Positions 49,022 through 58,414 of a DNA stretch of 64,000 nucleotides are shown here, in pieces. A program made the translations under genes and the position numbers. How positions within the stretch are numbered: the first letter of the stretch is position 1; each line of letters starts with the position of its first letter. Source of the DNA: JAFGHJ01 sp964525555 (GTDB lineage Bacteria > Hydrothermota > UBA3072); the NCBI GenBank assembly GCA_964525555.1, contig CAZGHN010000002.1:186001-250000 (forward strand), written 5' to 3'. The notes below the pieces were generated by a model. It saw nothing but the letters and a program-made list of their open reading frames with translations. It made no database searches and was not told the DNA's origin.

Positions 49022-50551
49022 ATGAGAAAACGGACGAAAGATTTTTTGTTTAGTATAATATTTCTCGTTGTCTTGGGACTTGGCAGTTATTCGTTCCGCC
49101 TCTTGGGTGGTCCTACTTTCAAGACACTTTATGAACAGAATTTTGATAAGAAAATCGATGAGGTCGTTTTTGATTCTTATAGAGAAAATGGAAATATCAT
49201 TTATTATCCAAAGATTATAGTCTTTAAAGAAAGTGATGATTTTACAATAAAAAGAGAATACAAGCATGAAAGATTTGATGATGAAAGAGTATTCAAAAAT
49301 GTTAATAAAGAAATAAAGGTTTTTTCTTCAAAGGGGAAGCAAATTAAGAGCATAAGTGGAGATAAATATAACTTTTACGCTGGAGGTGAAATACATATAT
49401 CAGAGAGCGCAAATTACATTGCAATAATGCAAGTAGTGCGAATGGAAGATTTTTACTCTACTCTGATGAATCTCTATTTTTCCCGAGAGGATATAGATAG
49501 CATGAGAAGGGTTGAAGAAATTGGTAGGGATAAATTAGAAGATATTATTCTAAAGAAGTATGAGGGAGAGTATGGAAAACTGATTGAACCGAGTTTCAGC
49601 TTGTATAATGACAAAGGAGAATTACTGTGGAAAAAGGAAAAGTTATGGGAAAGCCATTATATGCCTGAAGATTTCTACATAAAAAAGATCTGTCCAAATG
49701 GAAATATTCTGGGGATATGGTTGGGTAAATGGTGGATTATTAATACTTCCGGAAATAAGAGGATGGTGTTTCCTCCTGAGCTACATCAATGCTTAACTAA
49801 ACATTTGGATCTTGCCAGAGATTGTAATTATATAGCAGTTGCTTTTAAAGAAGAAGCCACTCACTTTTATAAAAATCTTCCCGGTAAGAGTTCTAAGCCG
49901 GGGGTGGCACTGCTGGATTCAAATTGGAATCTTTTATGGAAGAAATCGTTAGAGAATTACTTGATTTCAGCAGCAATCATTTCTCCTTACGGCTCTTATA
50001 TAGCCGCTCAGACTTACACGATGGCAGGTGTCATGTATGATAAAGAAAGTGGAAAGAAATTAAGAGGGCCCGGCGAAGGCCTTGCCGCAAAAACCGGTTA
50101 CCTGTTCAATAGAGAGGGTAAACTTATTATGAATCCTCCTTTGGGTACAGGGTTGTGGAGAAATGAGTTATCTCTCTTTTCGGAAAATGAAAGATTTTTT
50201 GCCGCTCGTGATGATAGACGTCTTTCCTTTATAGATATAGAGGAGAAAAAGATCATCTATGAGAAAGACTTCCCCTCGCGTATTTTGGGTATTTCAGTGT
50301 CGAATTATGGTAAATGTGCTGTAGTGACGAGGAGGCAAGAAAACCTTGAATACTATTCTACGGGGAGACCAAGCAAAATGAGATATCTATATAAAGGATT
50401 TATAGTTGACGAGAAAGGGAACACAGTCTGGGATAGCGGTGAAATGGAGGCGACCTCCACCGATTTGTTAGGTTGGGATAAGAATAACTGTTTCTTTGCA
50501 ATTATGGATAAAGAAAAGGAATATATAAAAATAGTAAAGGTTTCACTCTGA
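49022..50551 (+). CDS. Exported or membrane-anchored beta-propeller-like protein, copy 2
   Basis: 509 residues from the ATG at 49022 (GAGAGGG six bases upstream; an ATG at 49007 is an alternative). A basic N-terminus and one hydrophobic helix (MRKRTKDFLFSIIFLVVLG) suggest an uncleaved anchor. Blade-like repeats match the preceding gene in style: SESANYIAIMQVV, SLYNDKGELLWKKEKLW, SPYGSYIAAQTYTM, YLFNREGKLIMNPP, SFIDIEEKKIIYEKDF. Probably arose by duplication; function unknown. Confidence 0.68.
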   Translation: MRKRTKDFLFSIIFLVVLGLGSYSFRLLGGPTFKTLYEQNFDKKIDEVVFDSYRENGNIIYYPKIIVFKESDDFTIKREYKHERFDDERVFKNVNKEIKVFSSKGKQIKSISGDKYNFYAGGEIHISESANYIAIMQVVRMEDFYSTLMNLYFSREDIDSMRRVEEIGRDKLEDIILKKYEGEYGKLIEPSFSLYNDKGELLWKKEKLWESHYMPEDFYIKKICPNGNILGIWLGKWWIINTSGNKRMVFPPELHQCLTKHLDLARDCNYIAVAFKEEATHFYKNLPGKSSKPGVALLDSNWNLLWKKSLENYLISAAIISPYGSYIAAQTYTMAGVMYDKESGKKLRGPGEGLAAKTGYLFNREGKLIMNPPLGTGLWRNELSLFSENERFFAARDDRRLSFIDIEEKKIIYEKDFPSRILGISVSNYGKCAVVTRRQENLEYYSTGRPSKMRYLYKGFIVDEKGNTVWDSGEMEATSTDLLGWDKNNCFFAIMDKEKEYIKIVKVSL

Positions 50552-50624
50552 TGATAAGACAGATGATAGTATATTTTAATTTTTGGTTTCAATGATTTAA
50601 GAGATTTAAAAAAAGGAGGATAGG

Positions 50625-51278
50625 ATGTATCAAATTAAGTATGTCTGGAGTTTTGTTTTGTTGTTGGTTTTTATTTCTCCGTTGTTTTGTTTTGCCGAAG
50701 GATTAAAAGAAATAAAACTTCCCTCACCCCAGATGAAAGGAGGAAAACCTCTTATGGAGGTATTGAAGAATAGGAGAACAATGCGATCTTTCAGTACTAA
50801 GGAACTTTCTGTCCAGGAGCTATCTAATTTGCTATGGGCTGCTTTTGGCGTGAATCGCCCGGAGGAGGGAAAAAGAACGGCCCCTTCTGCTATGAATAAA
50901 CAAGAAATAGATATATATGTAGCGAAAGAAGATGGCCTGTTCTTATACGATGCGAATGAGAATGTATTGATTAAGATACTCGATGAGGATATCCGCGGTG
51001 CTACCGGAGAGCAGGATTTTGTGAAAGATGCTCCTGTTAATCTGATTTTTGTTGCAGATTATTCGAGAATGGGTAATACTCCAAAGGAGAGTAAGGATTT
51101 TTATTCTGCTGCTGATACGGGTTTTATATCTCAGAATGTATATCTTTACTGTGCTTCAGAGGGTTTTGGCACTGTAGTCAGGGGTTGGTTTGACAGGGAT
51201 AAGCTTTATAAGGTTATGAGACTTAGAGAAGACCAGAAGATTATTCTTGCGCAAACGGTTGGCTATCCAGGGGGTTAA
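50625..51278 (+). CDS. Exported SagB/ThcOx-type nitroreductase
   Basis: 217 residues. Cleavable signal peptide (VLLLVFISPLFCFA-EG), then the FMN nitroreductase fold: MEVLKNRRTMRSFSTKELS (FMN phosphate site), LLWAAFGVNR, RTAPSAMNKQEI, and GTVVRGWFDRDKL with QTVGYPGG at the end. SagB/ThcOx members oxidise azolines in peptide modification or act as general flavoreductases; no peptide-cyclising partner is nearby. Export from the cytosol is notable for a flavoenzyme. AAAGGAGG precedes the ATG. Confidence 0.85.
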   Translation: MYQIKYVWSFVLLLVFISPLFCFAEGLKEIKLPSPQMKGGKPLMEVLKNRRTMRSFSTKELSVQELSNLLWAAFGVNRPEEGKRTAPSAMNKQEIDIYVAKEDGLFLYDANENVLIKILDEDIRGATGEQDFVKDAPVNLIFVADYSRMGNTPKESKDFYSAADTGFISQNVYLYCASEGFGTVVRGWFDRDKLYKVMRLREDQKIILAQTVGYPGG

Positions 51279-51281
51279 GAG

Positions 51282-51515
51282 GTATTAGGTCTTAGGTTTT
51301 AGTTGGTAAGAAGCTTTTAGAAAGAGTTTGCACTGTTTGTTTTAAGTGAGATTTTAGCTCTTCGCTTTTGGCTATTGGCAGGAAAACAAAAGAAGAAGTT
51401 TATAAATTCCATTTACTTTGTGATATTTTTCAAAAATTGGGGTTTGAGAGAGGCGTTAGGGCGAAAGGCAAAACGCTAATAGCTAATGACCTGGTGGTTT
51501 GTGTCTCTGTGGATT
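51282..51515 (+). repeat. TATTAGG heptamers plus composite inverted element, copy B
   Basis: Starts with TATTAGG/TCTTAGG/TTTTAG (51283-51302). Then left arm GCTCTTC/GCTTTTG/GCTATTG/GCA (51356-51380), about 76 bases, and right arm 51459-51489, reverse complement GTCATTA/GCTATTA/GCGTTTT/GCCTTTC. The tail GGTGGTTTGTGTCTCTGTGG follows. Order, arm words and part of the middle match copy A at 23762-23908. Confidence 0.75.
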
Positions 51516-51525
51516 TATTTTATTC

Positions 51526-51553
51526 TTGACAAAGGGAGTTTATTTTTTATTAT
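51526..51553 (+). promoter_or_regulatory. Promoter of the Lol-like operon
   Basis: TTGACA (51526-51531), 16-base spacer, TATTAT (51548-51553). Twelve bases separate it from the ATG at 51566, so the message would have a leader of only about six bases. Confidence 0.6.
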
Positions 51554-51565
51554 ATATATGGAAAC

Positions 51566-52252
51566 ATGTTTAATGTAATTATTCTATTATTTTCTTTGAC
51601 TGCCGATGAATTACTTAACAAGGTTGATACGGTCAGAGCTCCAAAGAAATCGGAGTCTCTCATTCAAATGCGCAACTATCTCTCCGAGAACAGGGAGATA
51701 ACTTATAAAATGAGAGTTGTTACCGAGAGGAAAAAAGCTACATATCTTGAAATTCTTGAACCTTCCCGTGAGGCGGGAAGGAAATTCCTTCTGATTGAGA
51801 ATGATATCTGGATGTATGCTCCTGAGATCGGAAAATCAATCCGACTCTCAGCAAGAGACAAATTTCTCGGCAGTGAGTTTTCAAACAGTGATTTGATGGA
51901 AAGTAGTTATGAAAAGAATTTCCAGGCTGCTTCCATAGACTCGGCCGAGGATTACTATATTCTTGAAATCAAGGGCAAGAGCAGGGAAGCTCCTTATAAA
52001 AGAATTACCATGAAGGTACGTAAATCCAATTTTATACCCGCTCACATACAATACTATACTATGTCCGGTAGATTATTCAGGGAAATGAGTTTGGACAGTA
52101 TTAAAATTATTGAAGGAAATCCTTATGCGACTTATATGAAAATGTCTAATGTTTTAAGCGCAAAGAGCTATACTGAAGTAAAAATTCTCTCGTTCAAAAG
52201 CCTCGGCCGTATTTCTCCTTCACTTTTTAAACCGGAAAATTTAAGCAGATGA
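51566..52252 (+). CDS. LolA-like outer-membrane lipoprotein-sorting protein
   Basis: 228 residues: a short signal (MFNVIILLFSLTA), then the LolA-like half-barrel fold of the PF17131 type (YKMRVVTERKKATYLEILEP, GRKFLLIENDIWMYAPEIGKSIRLS, KRITMKVRKSNFIPAHIQYY). Periplasmic carriers of this fold move lipoproteins or lipids between membranes. It heads a five-gene run with an outer-membrane barrel, an ABC ATPase and two permeases, overlapping the second gene by ATGA. The start is nearly leaderless. Confidence 0.82.
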   Translation: MFNVIILLFSLTADELLNKVDTVRAPKKSESLIQMRNYLSENREITYKMRVVTERKKATYLEILEPSREAGRKFLLIENDIWMYAPEIGKSIRLSARDKFLGSEFSNSDLMESSYEKNFQAASIDSAEDYYILEIKGKSREAPYKRITMKVRKSNFIPAHIQYYTMSGRLFREMSLDSIKIIEGNPYATYMKMSNVLSAKSYTEVKILSFKSLGRISPSLFKPENLSR

Positions 52253-53232
52253 TCTTGCTTTTCTTTTGCTTTTTTAAAACTTCTTTTGGAAGCGAAGTAA
52301 TTTTTACGGAGGAGGATATATTTTATCATCTTGAAAACCGAATTCATATAGAAGAAAAGAGCAATAATACATCACTTAATTTCTCCATCCGGTCTGGGTT
52401 TCTCTCTCCTATCGATACCATTTATCTTTCTATAGATAGAGCAGTTGTAAGTTTGAATCTTGGTGGGTACGAATTCTCTTTAGGCAGAGAAAGCCTATTC
52501 TGGGGATATGGCATGTTTTATTCTCCATTCTTCTATGCCAGGTCGGCCATGTCTCCGTTTGATGAAGAACTTTTAAAATCGGGTAAAAATATTATTAGTG
52601 TAAGATATAATAATATTTCATATATGACACCGGAGTTTATTGTTTTTCTGCCCGGTGAAACACCTGATATTGATAGCGTTAAGGCAGGGATAAAACTTAA
52701 TTTTTTCTCGTGGGGTATTGAATCTCATTTTCCGATTGTTTTTAGTAAAGATGCCGTTTATACAGGTATAGGAGTGCGTTTTTCTTTTCTAGGTTTTACT
52801 TTGTTTTCCGATCACTCATTGGATTATTATTCCGAAGATTTCACTCTAAGCTCTACTGTTGGTTTTAATAAAACTGTTGGGAGTAATTTATATATGCAGG
52901 GCGAGTACTTTTATAACGGGAGGGGCTTATCAACCGATGAATATGATGCCTCGGAAACAAATACTCTTATCAATTTTCTGAACTGGGGCTATACAGGAAG
53001 GCATTACATATATGGGCTTATCCAGTGGACAAAATACGAGATAAGCGGGATAGGTTTATTTTCTTTGATTAACCCTGAGTGGAAGAGCGGACTTTTAGGG
53101 ATAACTTTATCTTCTGCTTATTTTGATAACACTCATATTGCTTTAAATTATATCAGAATATTAAAGGGAAGAGAATTCGATTTTGTTCCTTATTATAACA
53201 GTGTTTTACTTGAATTCAGGTATTATATCTAA
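52249..53232 (+). CDS. Outer-membrane beta-barrel protein of unknown function
   Basis: 327 residues with a signal (MILLFFCFFKTSFGS) and alternating aromatic/polar strands throughout (INTIYLSIDRAV-like hairpins, VGFNKTVGSNLYMQGEYFYNG), closing with the strand LLEFRYYI. The sequence FSLGRESLFWGYGMFYSP is reminiscent of alginate-export/DUF1302-type barrels seen beside LolA-like proteins and MMPL or ABC exporters. Likely the outer-membrane end of the trafficking operon; specificity unknown. Confidence 0.72.
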   Translation: MILLFFCFFKTSFGSEVIFTEEDIFYHLENRIHIEEKSNNTSLNFSIRSGFLSPIDTIYLSIDRAVVSLNLGGYEFSLGRESLFWGYGMFYSPFFYARSAMSPFDEELLKSGKNIISVRYNNISYMTPEFIVFLPGETPDIDSVKAGIKLNFFSWGIESHFPIVFSKDAVYTGIGVRFSFLGFTLFSDHSLDYYSEDFTLSSTVGFNKTVGSNLYMQGEYFYNGRGLSTDEYDASETNTLINFLNWGYTGRHYIYGLIQWTKYEISGIGLFSLINPEWKSGLLGITLSSAYFDNTHIALNYIRILKGREFDFVPYYNSVLLEFRYYI

Positions 53233-53241
53233 GGAGGATTT

Positions 53242-53937
53242 ATGCTTATACAGATGGAAAACGTGAAAAAAGATTACGCTCTGGGAAAAACTACAGTCCA
53301 TGCTGTAAGAGGAGTTTCTTTCACACTCGAAGAAGGCGAGTTTGCAGTTATTGCAGGTCCTTCGGGCAGCGGGAAAACGACACTGTTGAATCTTATGGGT
53401 CTTCTTGATTTGCCTACTTCCGGAAAGATCGATTTTGAAGGTAAAGATGTTAGCAGCCTTTCGGAAAGTGAGGCAACAAATATAAGAAGAACACGTATTG
53501 GCTTTATATTCCAGACTTTTAATTTGATACCCGTTCTTACTGCATTTGAGAATATAGAACTCCCTCTTATCTTAAAAGGTAGGGAAGAGGAAGACAGGGA
53601 AGAAAGGACGAAGAGGATACTTAAAGAAACCGGAATCAGTGATATAGCTTCCCATAAACCGGATGAACTTTCCGGAGGACAGCGCCAGAGAGTAGCGATA
53701 GCCAGAGCACTTGTAAGCGGTCCGGATATAGTTTTTGCGGACGAACCGACCGCCAATCTCGACTCCGAGACGGGTATGCAAATTATCAAGATAATGCAAA
53801 CATTAAACAAAATGGAAGGTGTAACATTTGTTTTTTCTACTCATGATCCAAGGCTATTTAAAATCGCCGGCAGAAAAATAGAACTGCGCGACGGCAAGGT
53901 CGTTAAAGATGTTGTTCAAAACCGCGATAAGAAATAG
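53242..53937 (+). CDS. ABC transporter ATPase, LolD/MacB type
   Basis: 231 residues. Walker A GPSGSGKTTLLN (about 38-49), Q-loop FIFQTFNLIP, signature LSGGQRQRVAIARAL, Walker B DIVFADEPTANLD, H-loop FSTHD. It groups with the LolD/MacB/FtsE class that powers permeases with FtsX domains, which follow at once. AAGGAGG precedes the ATG; the next gene starts 29 bases before its end. Confidence 0.93.
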   Translation: MLIQMENVKKDYALGKTTVHAVRGVSFTLEEGEFAVIAGPSGSGKTTLLNLMGLLDLPTSGKIDFEGKDVSSLSESEATNIRRTRIGFIFQTFNLIPVLTAFENIELPLILKGREEEDREERTKRILKETGISDIASHKPDELSGGQRQRVAIARALVSGPDIVFADEPTANLDSETGMQIIKIMQTLNKMEGVTFVFSTHDPRLFKIAGRKIELRDGKVVKDVVQNRDKK

Positions 53938-55051
53938 TATAAAATATCGCAGACGAAGCCTGGTCATTGTGATTTGTATCGCAATTTCAACAATTGCTAT
54001 GCAGACAATGGACGGGATCGGCGAGGGATTCAAAATGTCGGCTTTGCGTTTTATGCTGAATCAGCAGGGTATGATTGTTTTCGAACCGAAGAATGCAGAA
54101 CCTCTTGAATTTGCAGTTCACTCGATAAACAAGTATGGAGACATTAAAGAAAAAATTAAAGAAATAATACCCGATGCGAGAATATCGGGGAAAATATTTA
54201 GTCCGGCGATAGTTGTTAAAGATAGTTTTTCAATCGAAACTGCTGTATCGGCGGAGGATGACATTTCAGGTACAGTTGTAGGAGATAAAACAGCAAAAAT
54301 GCTCGATAGCAAAATCGGGGATACTATCATTCTTTTTGGAAGCAACCGGTACGGAGGATTGAGTGTGGTTCCCGCGAAAATTGAAAGTATAAGTAAAAAT
54401 TTTAAAAATATAAGACAGGGTAAAGGAATTATGCTTCCTATAAACCTCGCGAGAATGCTGCTTGGCTGGGGAGGAGAAGAAGTCCGCCTCGTCCAGGTAA
54501 ACTTCGATGAATTCTGGAAAGCCGATGAATATACGAAGGAGCTTAGAGCGGTTTTTCCGGATGTTAAAATAACCTCCTGGAGAGAACGTCTTACTAATAT
54601 CGAAGATCTTTTCAGAGTCTCGGATTTCAAAATGAACATTTTTGCAGCAATTATTTTGATTCTTGTTGCCGGCATTATTATGAATACTATTCTCACAAGT
54701 GTACTTGAACGCAAAAACGACATAGGGACGCTCCGTTCAATAGGAGCTTCGCGTATTTTCATTACAAAAATGATACTAATTGAAATAATTTTTGTTTCTA
54801 TAATCGGTGCTTTGATTGGGACCGGAATATCTTATGTTATTGTTAAGTTTTTATTGAAAGGAGGAATTGTTCTGGGAGAGGTCGGAGAAGTAATTGATTA
54901 TATGTCAGGAAACATCTATCCCAAGATTGTACCATTAAAATGGCTTATCCATGCTACTTTCGCGATTGTCTGGGCTATAATATGGTCTATTTATCCTATC
55001 GTGTATATTATACGCATGAAGCCGGTCGATGCTTTGAGGAAAACATTATGA
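53909..55051 (+). CDS. ABC permease, LolC/LolE-FtsX type, first copy
   Basis: 380 residues: N-terminal helix (about 15-35), a periplasmic MacB-like domain (about 40-235), and three C-terminal FtsX helices (about 245-370) including the coupling segment VLERKNDIGTLRSIGASR. Lies inside the end of the ATPase gene and overlaps the second permease gene by ATGA, so the two probably form a heterodimer with the ATPase, as LolC/LolE do. Confidence 0.9.
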   Translation: MLFKTAIRNSIKYRRRSLVIVICIAISTIAMQTMDGIGEGFKMSALRFMLNQQGMIVFEPKNAEPLEFAVHSINKYGDIKEKIKEIIPDARISGKIFSPAIVVKDSFSIETAVSAEDDISGTVVGDKTAKMLDSKIGDTIILFGSNRYGGLSVVPAKIESISKNFKNIRQGKGIMLPINLARMLLGWGGEEVRLVQVNFDEFWKADEYTKELRAVFPDVKITSWRERLTNIEDLFRVSDFKMNIFAAIILILVAGIIMNTILTSVLERKNDIGTLRSIGASRIFITKMILIEIIFVSIIGALIGTGISYVIVKFLLKGGIVLGEVGEVIDYMSGNIYPKIVPLKWLIHATFAIVWAIIWSIYPIVYIIRMKPVDALRKTL

Positions 55052-56277
55052 ATGTATTTAAATTCGGATTTAGGAATATATGGAGAAACAGAAAACGAAC
55101 GGTAATAAATGCGTCTACCGTTGCTGCCGCTGTTATGGTCATTATCCTTTTCGATGTACTTAGAGAAGGACAGTGGAACGACGTAATAGGAAATTATATT
55201 AAGATGGGAGTAGGACATATAAAGATCCACAAAAAAGGTTATGACAAAGAATCTGACAGACTGCCTATTAATAATCTGCTGCTTAAAAATTTTACGGAAG
55301 TAGAACAGCGAATTAAAGATATACCCGGTATAGAAGCCGTTTATCCAAGGCTAAAAGCAGGAGGTTTGATTTCGTACGGAGGAAAAGAGTCTCCGGTTTT
55401 AATAAATGGAATGGACCTTCAAAATGAGAAAAAGTTCGGGTTGTTGTCGGAAAAAAATGTTAAAGGTTCTATTCCTATGGAAGGAGAATATAAGGTTTTA
55501 TTGGGAGAGGAGATTGTCTCTCTTCTAAAAGTAGACTTAGATAGTATTATCTTTCTGTATAGCAGGACTACTTATGAGAGTCACAACGTTATAGATCTCG
55601 AAGTATCGGGGATATATTCTATTGGGTTTTCGGAGTTTGAGAAAATTAATATTTATGTTCCGCTTAGCCTCTCACAGGAATTAATCGGGACAGATGCCGT
55701 ATCTGAACTAACAATAATTCTAAAAGATCCGGGACAAACCGAAGCGATCGTCGACACACTAAAAAATAAGTTGTCCTCACTCAATGTGGAAGTTTTTCCT
55801 TACACTCATTATATGGAAGATATTCTAAGCCTTCGGGAAATGCAGGAAGGTGCAACCGGTTTTATAAGAGGGATACTTTTGATTCTTGCGCTTTTTGGTA
55901 TTCTAAACATGATGCTGGTTTCTACCTGGGAAAGAAAGAAAGAAATTGGCACGCTTCGGGCAATAGGATATGGCAAATTACAAATTGTGGGAATTTTTCT
56001 TAGTGAAGGGATCTGGATTGGAATATTGGGTGGAATTTTGGGCAGTCTTATAGGGATTATAGGAGGCCTGCTGCTTCAAAACGTGGGTATACCGATACCG
56101 GCAGGGGCTCTCGAAGGATTTAATATACCAATGAGCACCCGTGTGTATGGTACAATTATGCCAGTGTTCTTCTCAAGAGCGTTTCTTATGGGAGTTATTG
56201 CCACCGTTATTGCCTCTTTCCCTTCAGCCCTCCGAGCTGCTACTTTACCTATAATCAAAGCGTTAAGGGAATACTGA
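55048..56277 (+). CDS. ABC permease, LolC/LolE-FtsX type, second copy
   Basis: 409 residues from the ATG at 55048 (MNVFKFGFRNIWRNRKRTV), the ATGA overlap with the first permease; longer in-frame extensions upstream fall inside that gene. Same layout: one N-terminal helix, periplasmic domain, three FtsX helices with WERKKEIGTLRAIGYGK. Partner of the preceding permease and ATPase. Confidence 0.92.
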   Translation: MNVFKFGFRNIWRNRKRTVINASTVAAAVMVIILFDVLREGQWNDVIGNYIKMGVGHIKIHKKGYDKESDRLPINNLLLKNFTEVEQRIKDIPGIEAVYPRLKAGGLISYGGKESPVLINGMDLQNEKKFGLLSEKNVKGSIPMEGEYKVLLGEEIVSLLKVDLDSIIFLYSRTTYESHNVIDLEVSGIYSIGFSEFEKINIYVPLSLSQELIGTDAVSELTIILKDPGQTEAIVDTLKNKLSSLNVEVFPYTHYMEDILSLREMQEGATGFIRGILLILALFGILNMMLVSTWERKKEIGTLRAIGYGKLQIVGIFLSEGIWIGILGGILGSLIGIIGGLLLQNVGIPIPAGALEGFNIPMSTRVYGTIMPVFFSRAFLMGVIATVIASFPSALRAATLPIIKALREY

Positions 56278-56345
56278 CAAAAGAAGTTAATCGGTGCGAA
56301 GTTAGGATTTAGCCTCCCCCCGATTTTTTACTCACTTTTTTCCCC

Positions 56346-56370
56346 GTAGTTCGTCTGCCGTCCTCCGTCG
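56346..56370 (+). repeat. GTC heptamer array
   Basis: GTAGTTC, GTCTGCC, GTCCTCC, GTCG: three full 7-base units and a partial one, in the 102-base gap between the convergent permease and sensor-like genes. A TTAGGATTTAG stub precedes it near 56305. The sequence is unlike the other arrays but the period is the same. Confidence 0.5.
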
Positions 56371-56379
56371 ATTTTAATG

Positions 56380-56937
56380 CTAATCCCAGGTTATTTCGAT
56401 TTCGCTTATATTATCGCCACGAGTTAAAGATTTAACTACATTAAATTTAATGTTTCTGCATTTGCAAATTTCGAGTGTTCTTTCGATCCAGCCTAAGATT
56501 CTATTTTCTACTATTATATCCATTTCGGGGAAACGGGTTATTTTTAATAATGTTTTTTTAACATCGATTTCTTCAGTTTTCATTGAGCTTGGTTTGTAGT
56601 AAGTCGAAAATATTTGTGAGGCACGGTTTGTTAATGCTTGTGGAGTTGCTATTCTTATGTAGGCTTTATAAAATCCATGGAGTGCGTAATCCGCACTGAA
56701 TCTTCCAACTTCCCAGGCTCCTTTTGGATTCTTTTTGTAGAATAAATCACACATTTTTCTTGTCGGCGCAATAAATATTGGTTTTAATGGGAACCATGAA
56801 CTTATGAGAATTTTACTTTTATATACTCTGTTTGCTTCTTCCGAGAGGGAATTAAGCCACATGTTGAAATTTTTTGTTCCGCAATTGCGTTTTATGAACT
56901 CAGGTAGGACAATAATAGCACTTCCCTTAACTTCCAT
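56380..56937 (-). CDS. Conserved sensor-like protein of unknown function
   Basis: 185 residues, cytosolic, no signal or membrane helix. Conserved-looking features: KGSAIIVLPEFIKRNCG, ISSWFPL, GRFSADYALHGFYKAY, ASQIFSTYY, ILGWIERTLEIC and the closing RGDNISEIEITW. The last motif (Gly-Asp ... Glu ... Trp) resembles the ends of heme-NO-binding, 4-vinyl-reductase and TIGR02265-like small-molecule-binding domains; this is a pattern match only. GGGGGAAA precedes the ATG. The gene stands alone, convergent with the Lol-like operon. Confidence 0.6.
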   Translation of the reverse strand: MEVKGSAIIVLPEFIKRNCGTKNFNMWLNSLSEEANRVYKSKILISSWFPLKPIFIAPTRKMCDLFYKKNPKGAWEVGRFSADYALHGFYKAYIRIATPQALTNRASQIFSTYYKPSSMKTEEIDVKKTLLKITRFPEMDIIVENRILGWIERTLEICKCRNIKFNVVKSLTRGDNISEIEITWD

Positions 56938-57023
56938 TTATTTCCCCCTTATATGTAATATTATACAAGTTTTATAAGTCATGTCAATGTATGTTTTAAT
57001 GGATTCTGTTTTTCCTTGTTTTC

Positions 57024-57050
57024 TTGACTTACTTTATTATAATATATGAT
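57024..57050 (+). promoter_or_regulatory. Probable promoter of corA
   Basis: TTGACT (57024-57029), 15-base spacer, TATGAT (57045-57050). The spacer is a little short. A leader of about 40 bases ends in GGAGGAGG. Confidence 0.45.
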
Positions 57051-57099
57051 AAATTATAAATTAAAAAATTTACGGAGTTTTTTTATAAAGGAGGAGGAT

Positions 57100-58164
57100 A
57101 TGGCGGAATCGTACAAAACGATTTCTAAAAAGAAAGGACTTAGTCCTGGTACCGTAGTTTATATTGGAGAGAAAAAAACTGCAGAAGTCAGGATTACAGT
57201 TATTGATTATAACGAAAAAGAGTTTCAAAAAAGAGAAAAAGTGAAAGCAGAAGAATGTTTTCCCTTTAAAGATAAAGATTCGATTACGTGGATAAATGTG
57301 GATGGCGTTCACAATACCGATATTATTGAGGAGATTGGTGATTGTTTTGGTCTGCATCCTCTTTTGCTGGAAGATATTGGAGATACTACACAACGTCCTA
57401 AAGTTGAGGACACCGATGATTACATGTTTGTCGTATTGAAAATGCTTTATTACGACAGTAAAGGAGAAGAAATCGAAGTTGAGCAGGTAAGTTTAGTGCT
57501 TGGCGGAAATTTTGTTATTTCTTTTCAGGAAAAAGAAGGGGACGTTTTTGATACTGTTCGAGAGAGAATAGAGAAGGGGAAAGGACGCGTAAGAAAAATG
57601 GGAAGCGATTATCTGCTTTATTGTTTGATCGACGCGGTGGTGGATAATTGTTTTTCTGTGCTTGAAAAAACTGGCGATAAGATCGAAGCGCTTGAAGAAG
57701 ATATTGTTGAGAATACAGGTCCGGAATCATTGCACAATATTCATGTATTAAAAAAAGAAATGATACTGCTTCGTAGGGCAGTCTGGCCTTTAAGAGAAGT
57801 AATTAATGCTCTTACCAGAGAGAAAACTTCCTTTATTTCGGAAAATGTTCTTATATATTTCAGGGATGTTTACGACCATATTATTCAAGTTATAGACACC
57901 GTCGAAACTTTTCGCGATATGCTTTCTGGACTGCACGATACTTATCTTTCAAGCATAAGCAATAAAATGAACGAGATCATGAAGGTACTGACTATGTTTG
58001 CTTCTATTTTTATTCCTTTAACTTTTATTGCCGGTATTTACGGTATGAATTTTCACTTTATGCCTGAACTTAATTGGCGTTGGGGTTATTTTACCGTGTG
58101 GGGAATAATTATTTTAGTCGGAACATCAATGATGTTTTATTTTAAACGTAAGAAATGGTTGTAA
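57100..58164 (+). CDS. corA: CorA-family magnesium/cobalt channel
   Basis: 354 residues from the ATG at 57100, which has GGAGGAGG just upstream; an in-frame ATG at 57046 lies at the promoter. A large cytosolic funnel (1-290) with WINVDGVHN and HPLLLEDI precedes two C-terminal helices and the pore signature YGMNF (about residue 317), then PELNWRWGYF. This is a pentameric Mg2+ channel with the canonical GMN motif. Confidence 0.95.
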   Translation: MAESYKTISKKKGLSPGTVVYIGEKKTAEVRITVIDYNEKEFQKREKVKAEECFPFKDKDSITWINVDGVHNTDIIEEIGDCFGLHPLLLEDIGDTTQRPKVEDTDDYMFVVLKMLYYDSKGEEIEVEQVSLVLGGNFVISFQEKEGDVFDTVRERIEKGKGRVRKMGSDYLLYCLIDAVVDNCFSVLEKTGDKIEALEEDIVENTGPESLHNIHVLKKEMILLRRAVWPLREVINALTREKTSFISENVLIYFRDVYDHIIQVIDTVETFRDMLSGLHDTYLSSISNKMNEIMKVLTMFASIFIPLTFIAGIYGMNFHFMPELNWRWGYFTVWGIIILVGTSMMFYFKRKKWL

Positions 58165-58170
58165 AAAAGA

Positions 58171-58198
58171 AAAAAGTCCTTTCGCCGAAAGAACTTTT
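58171..58198 (+). terminator. Hairpin after corA
   Basis: AAAAGT-C-CTTTC, GCC loop, GAAAG-A-ACTTTT: about 11 pairs with one mismatch, six bases after the corA stop, followed by an AT-rich tail. The run of A before and T in the arm makes it usable in either direction. Confidence 0.55.
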
Positions 58199-58414
58199 AG
58201 TATATAATCGTAATATAATAAAGTTCTTAAAAAAGTCAAGGCCTTATTAGAAGAAAAAATACTTTTTTGGTTTAAAGCTTTGTTTTTCAATTGCTTAAAG
58301 GCGTCAAAAATCTCGTTGTTCTTTAAGGGTTTTTGTTATATTTTTTGAGTAATTTTTATGATTTTTTTGCTTTTTGGAACTTTATTTAGCATTATTAGGT
58401 CTTAAATAATAAAT

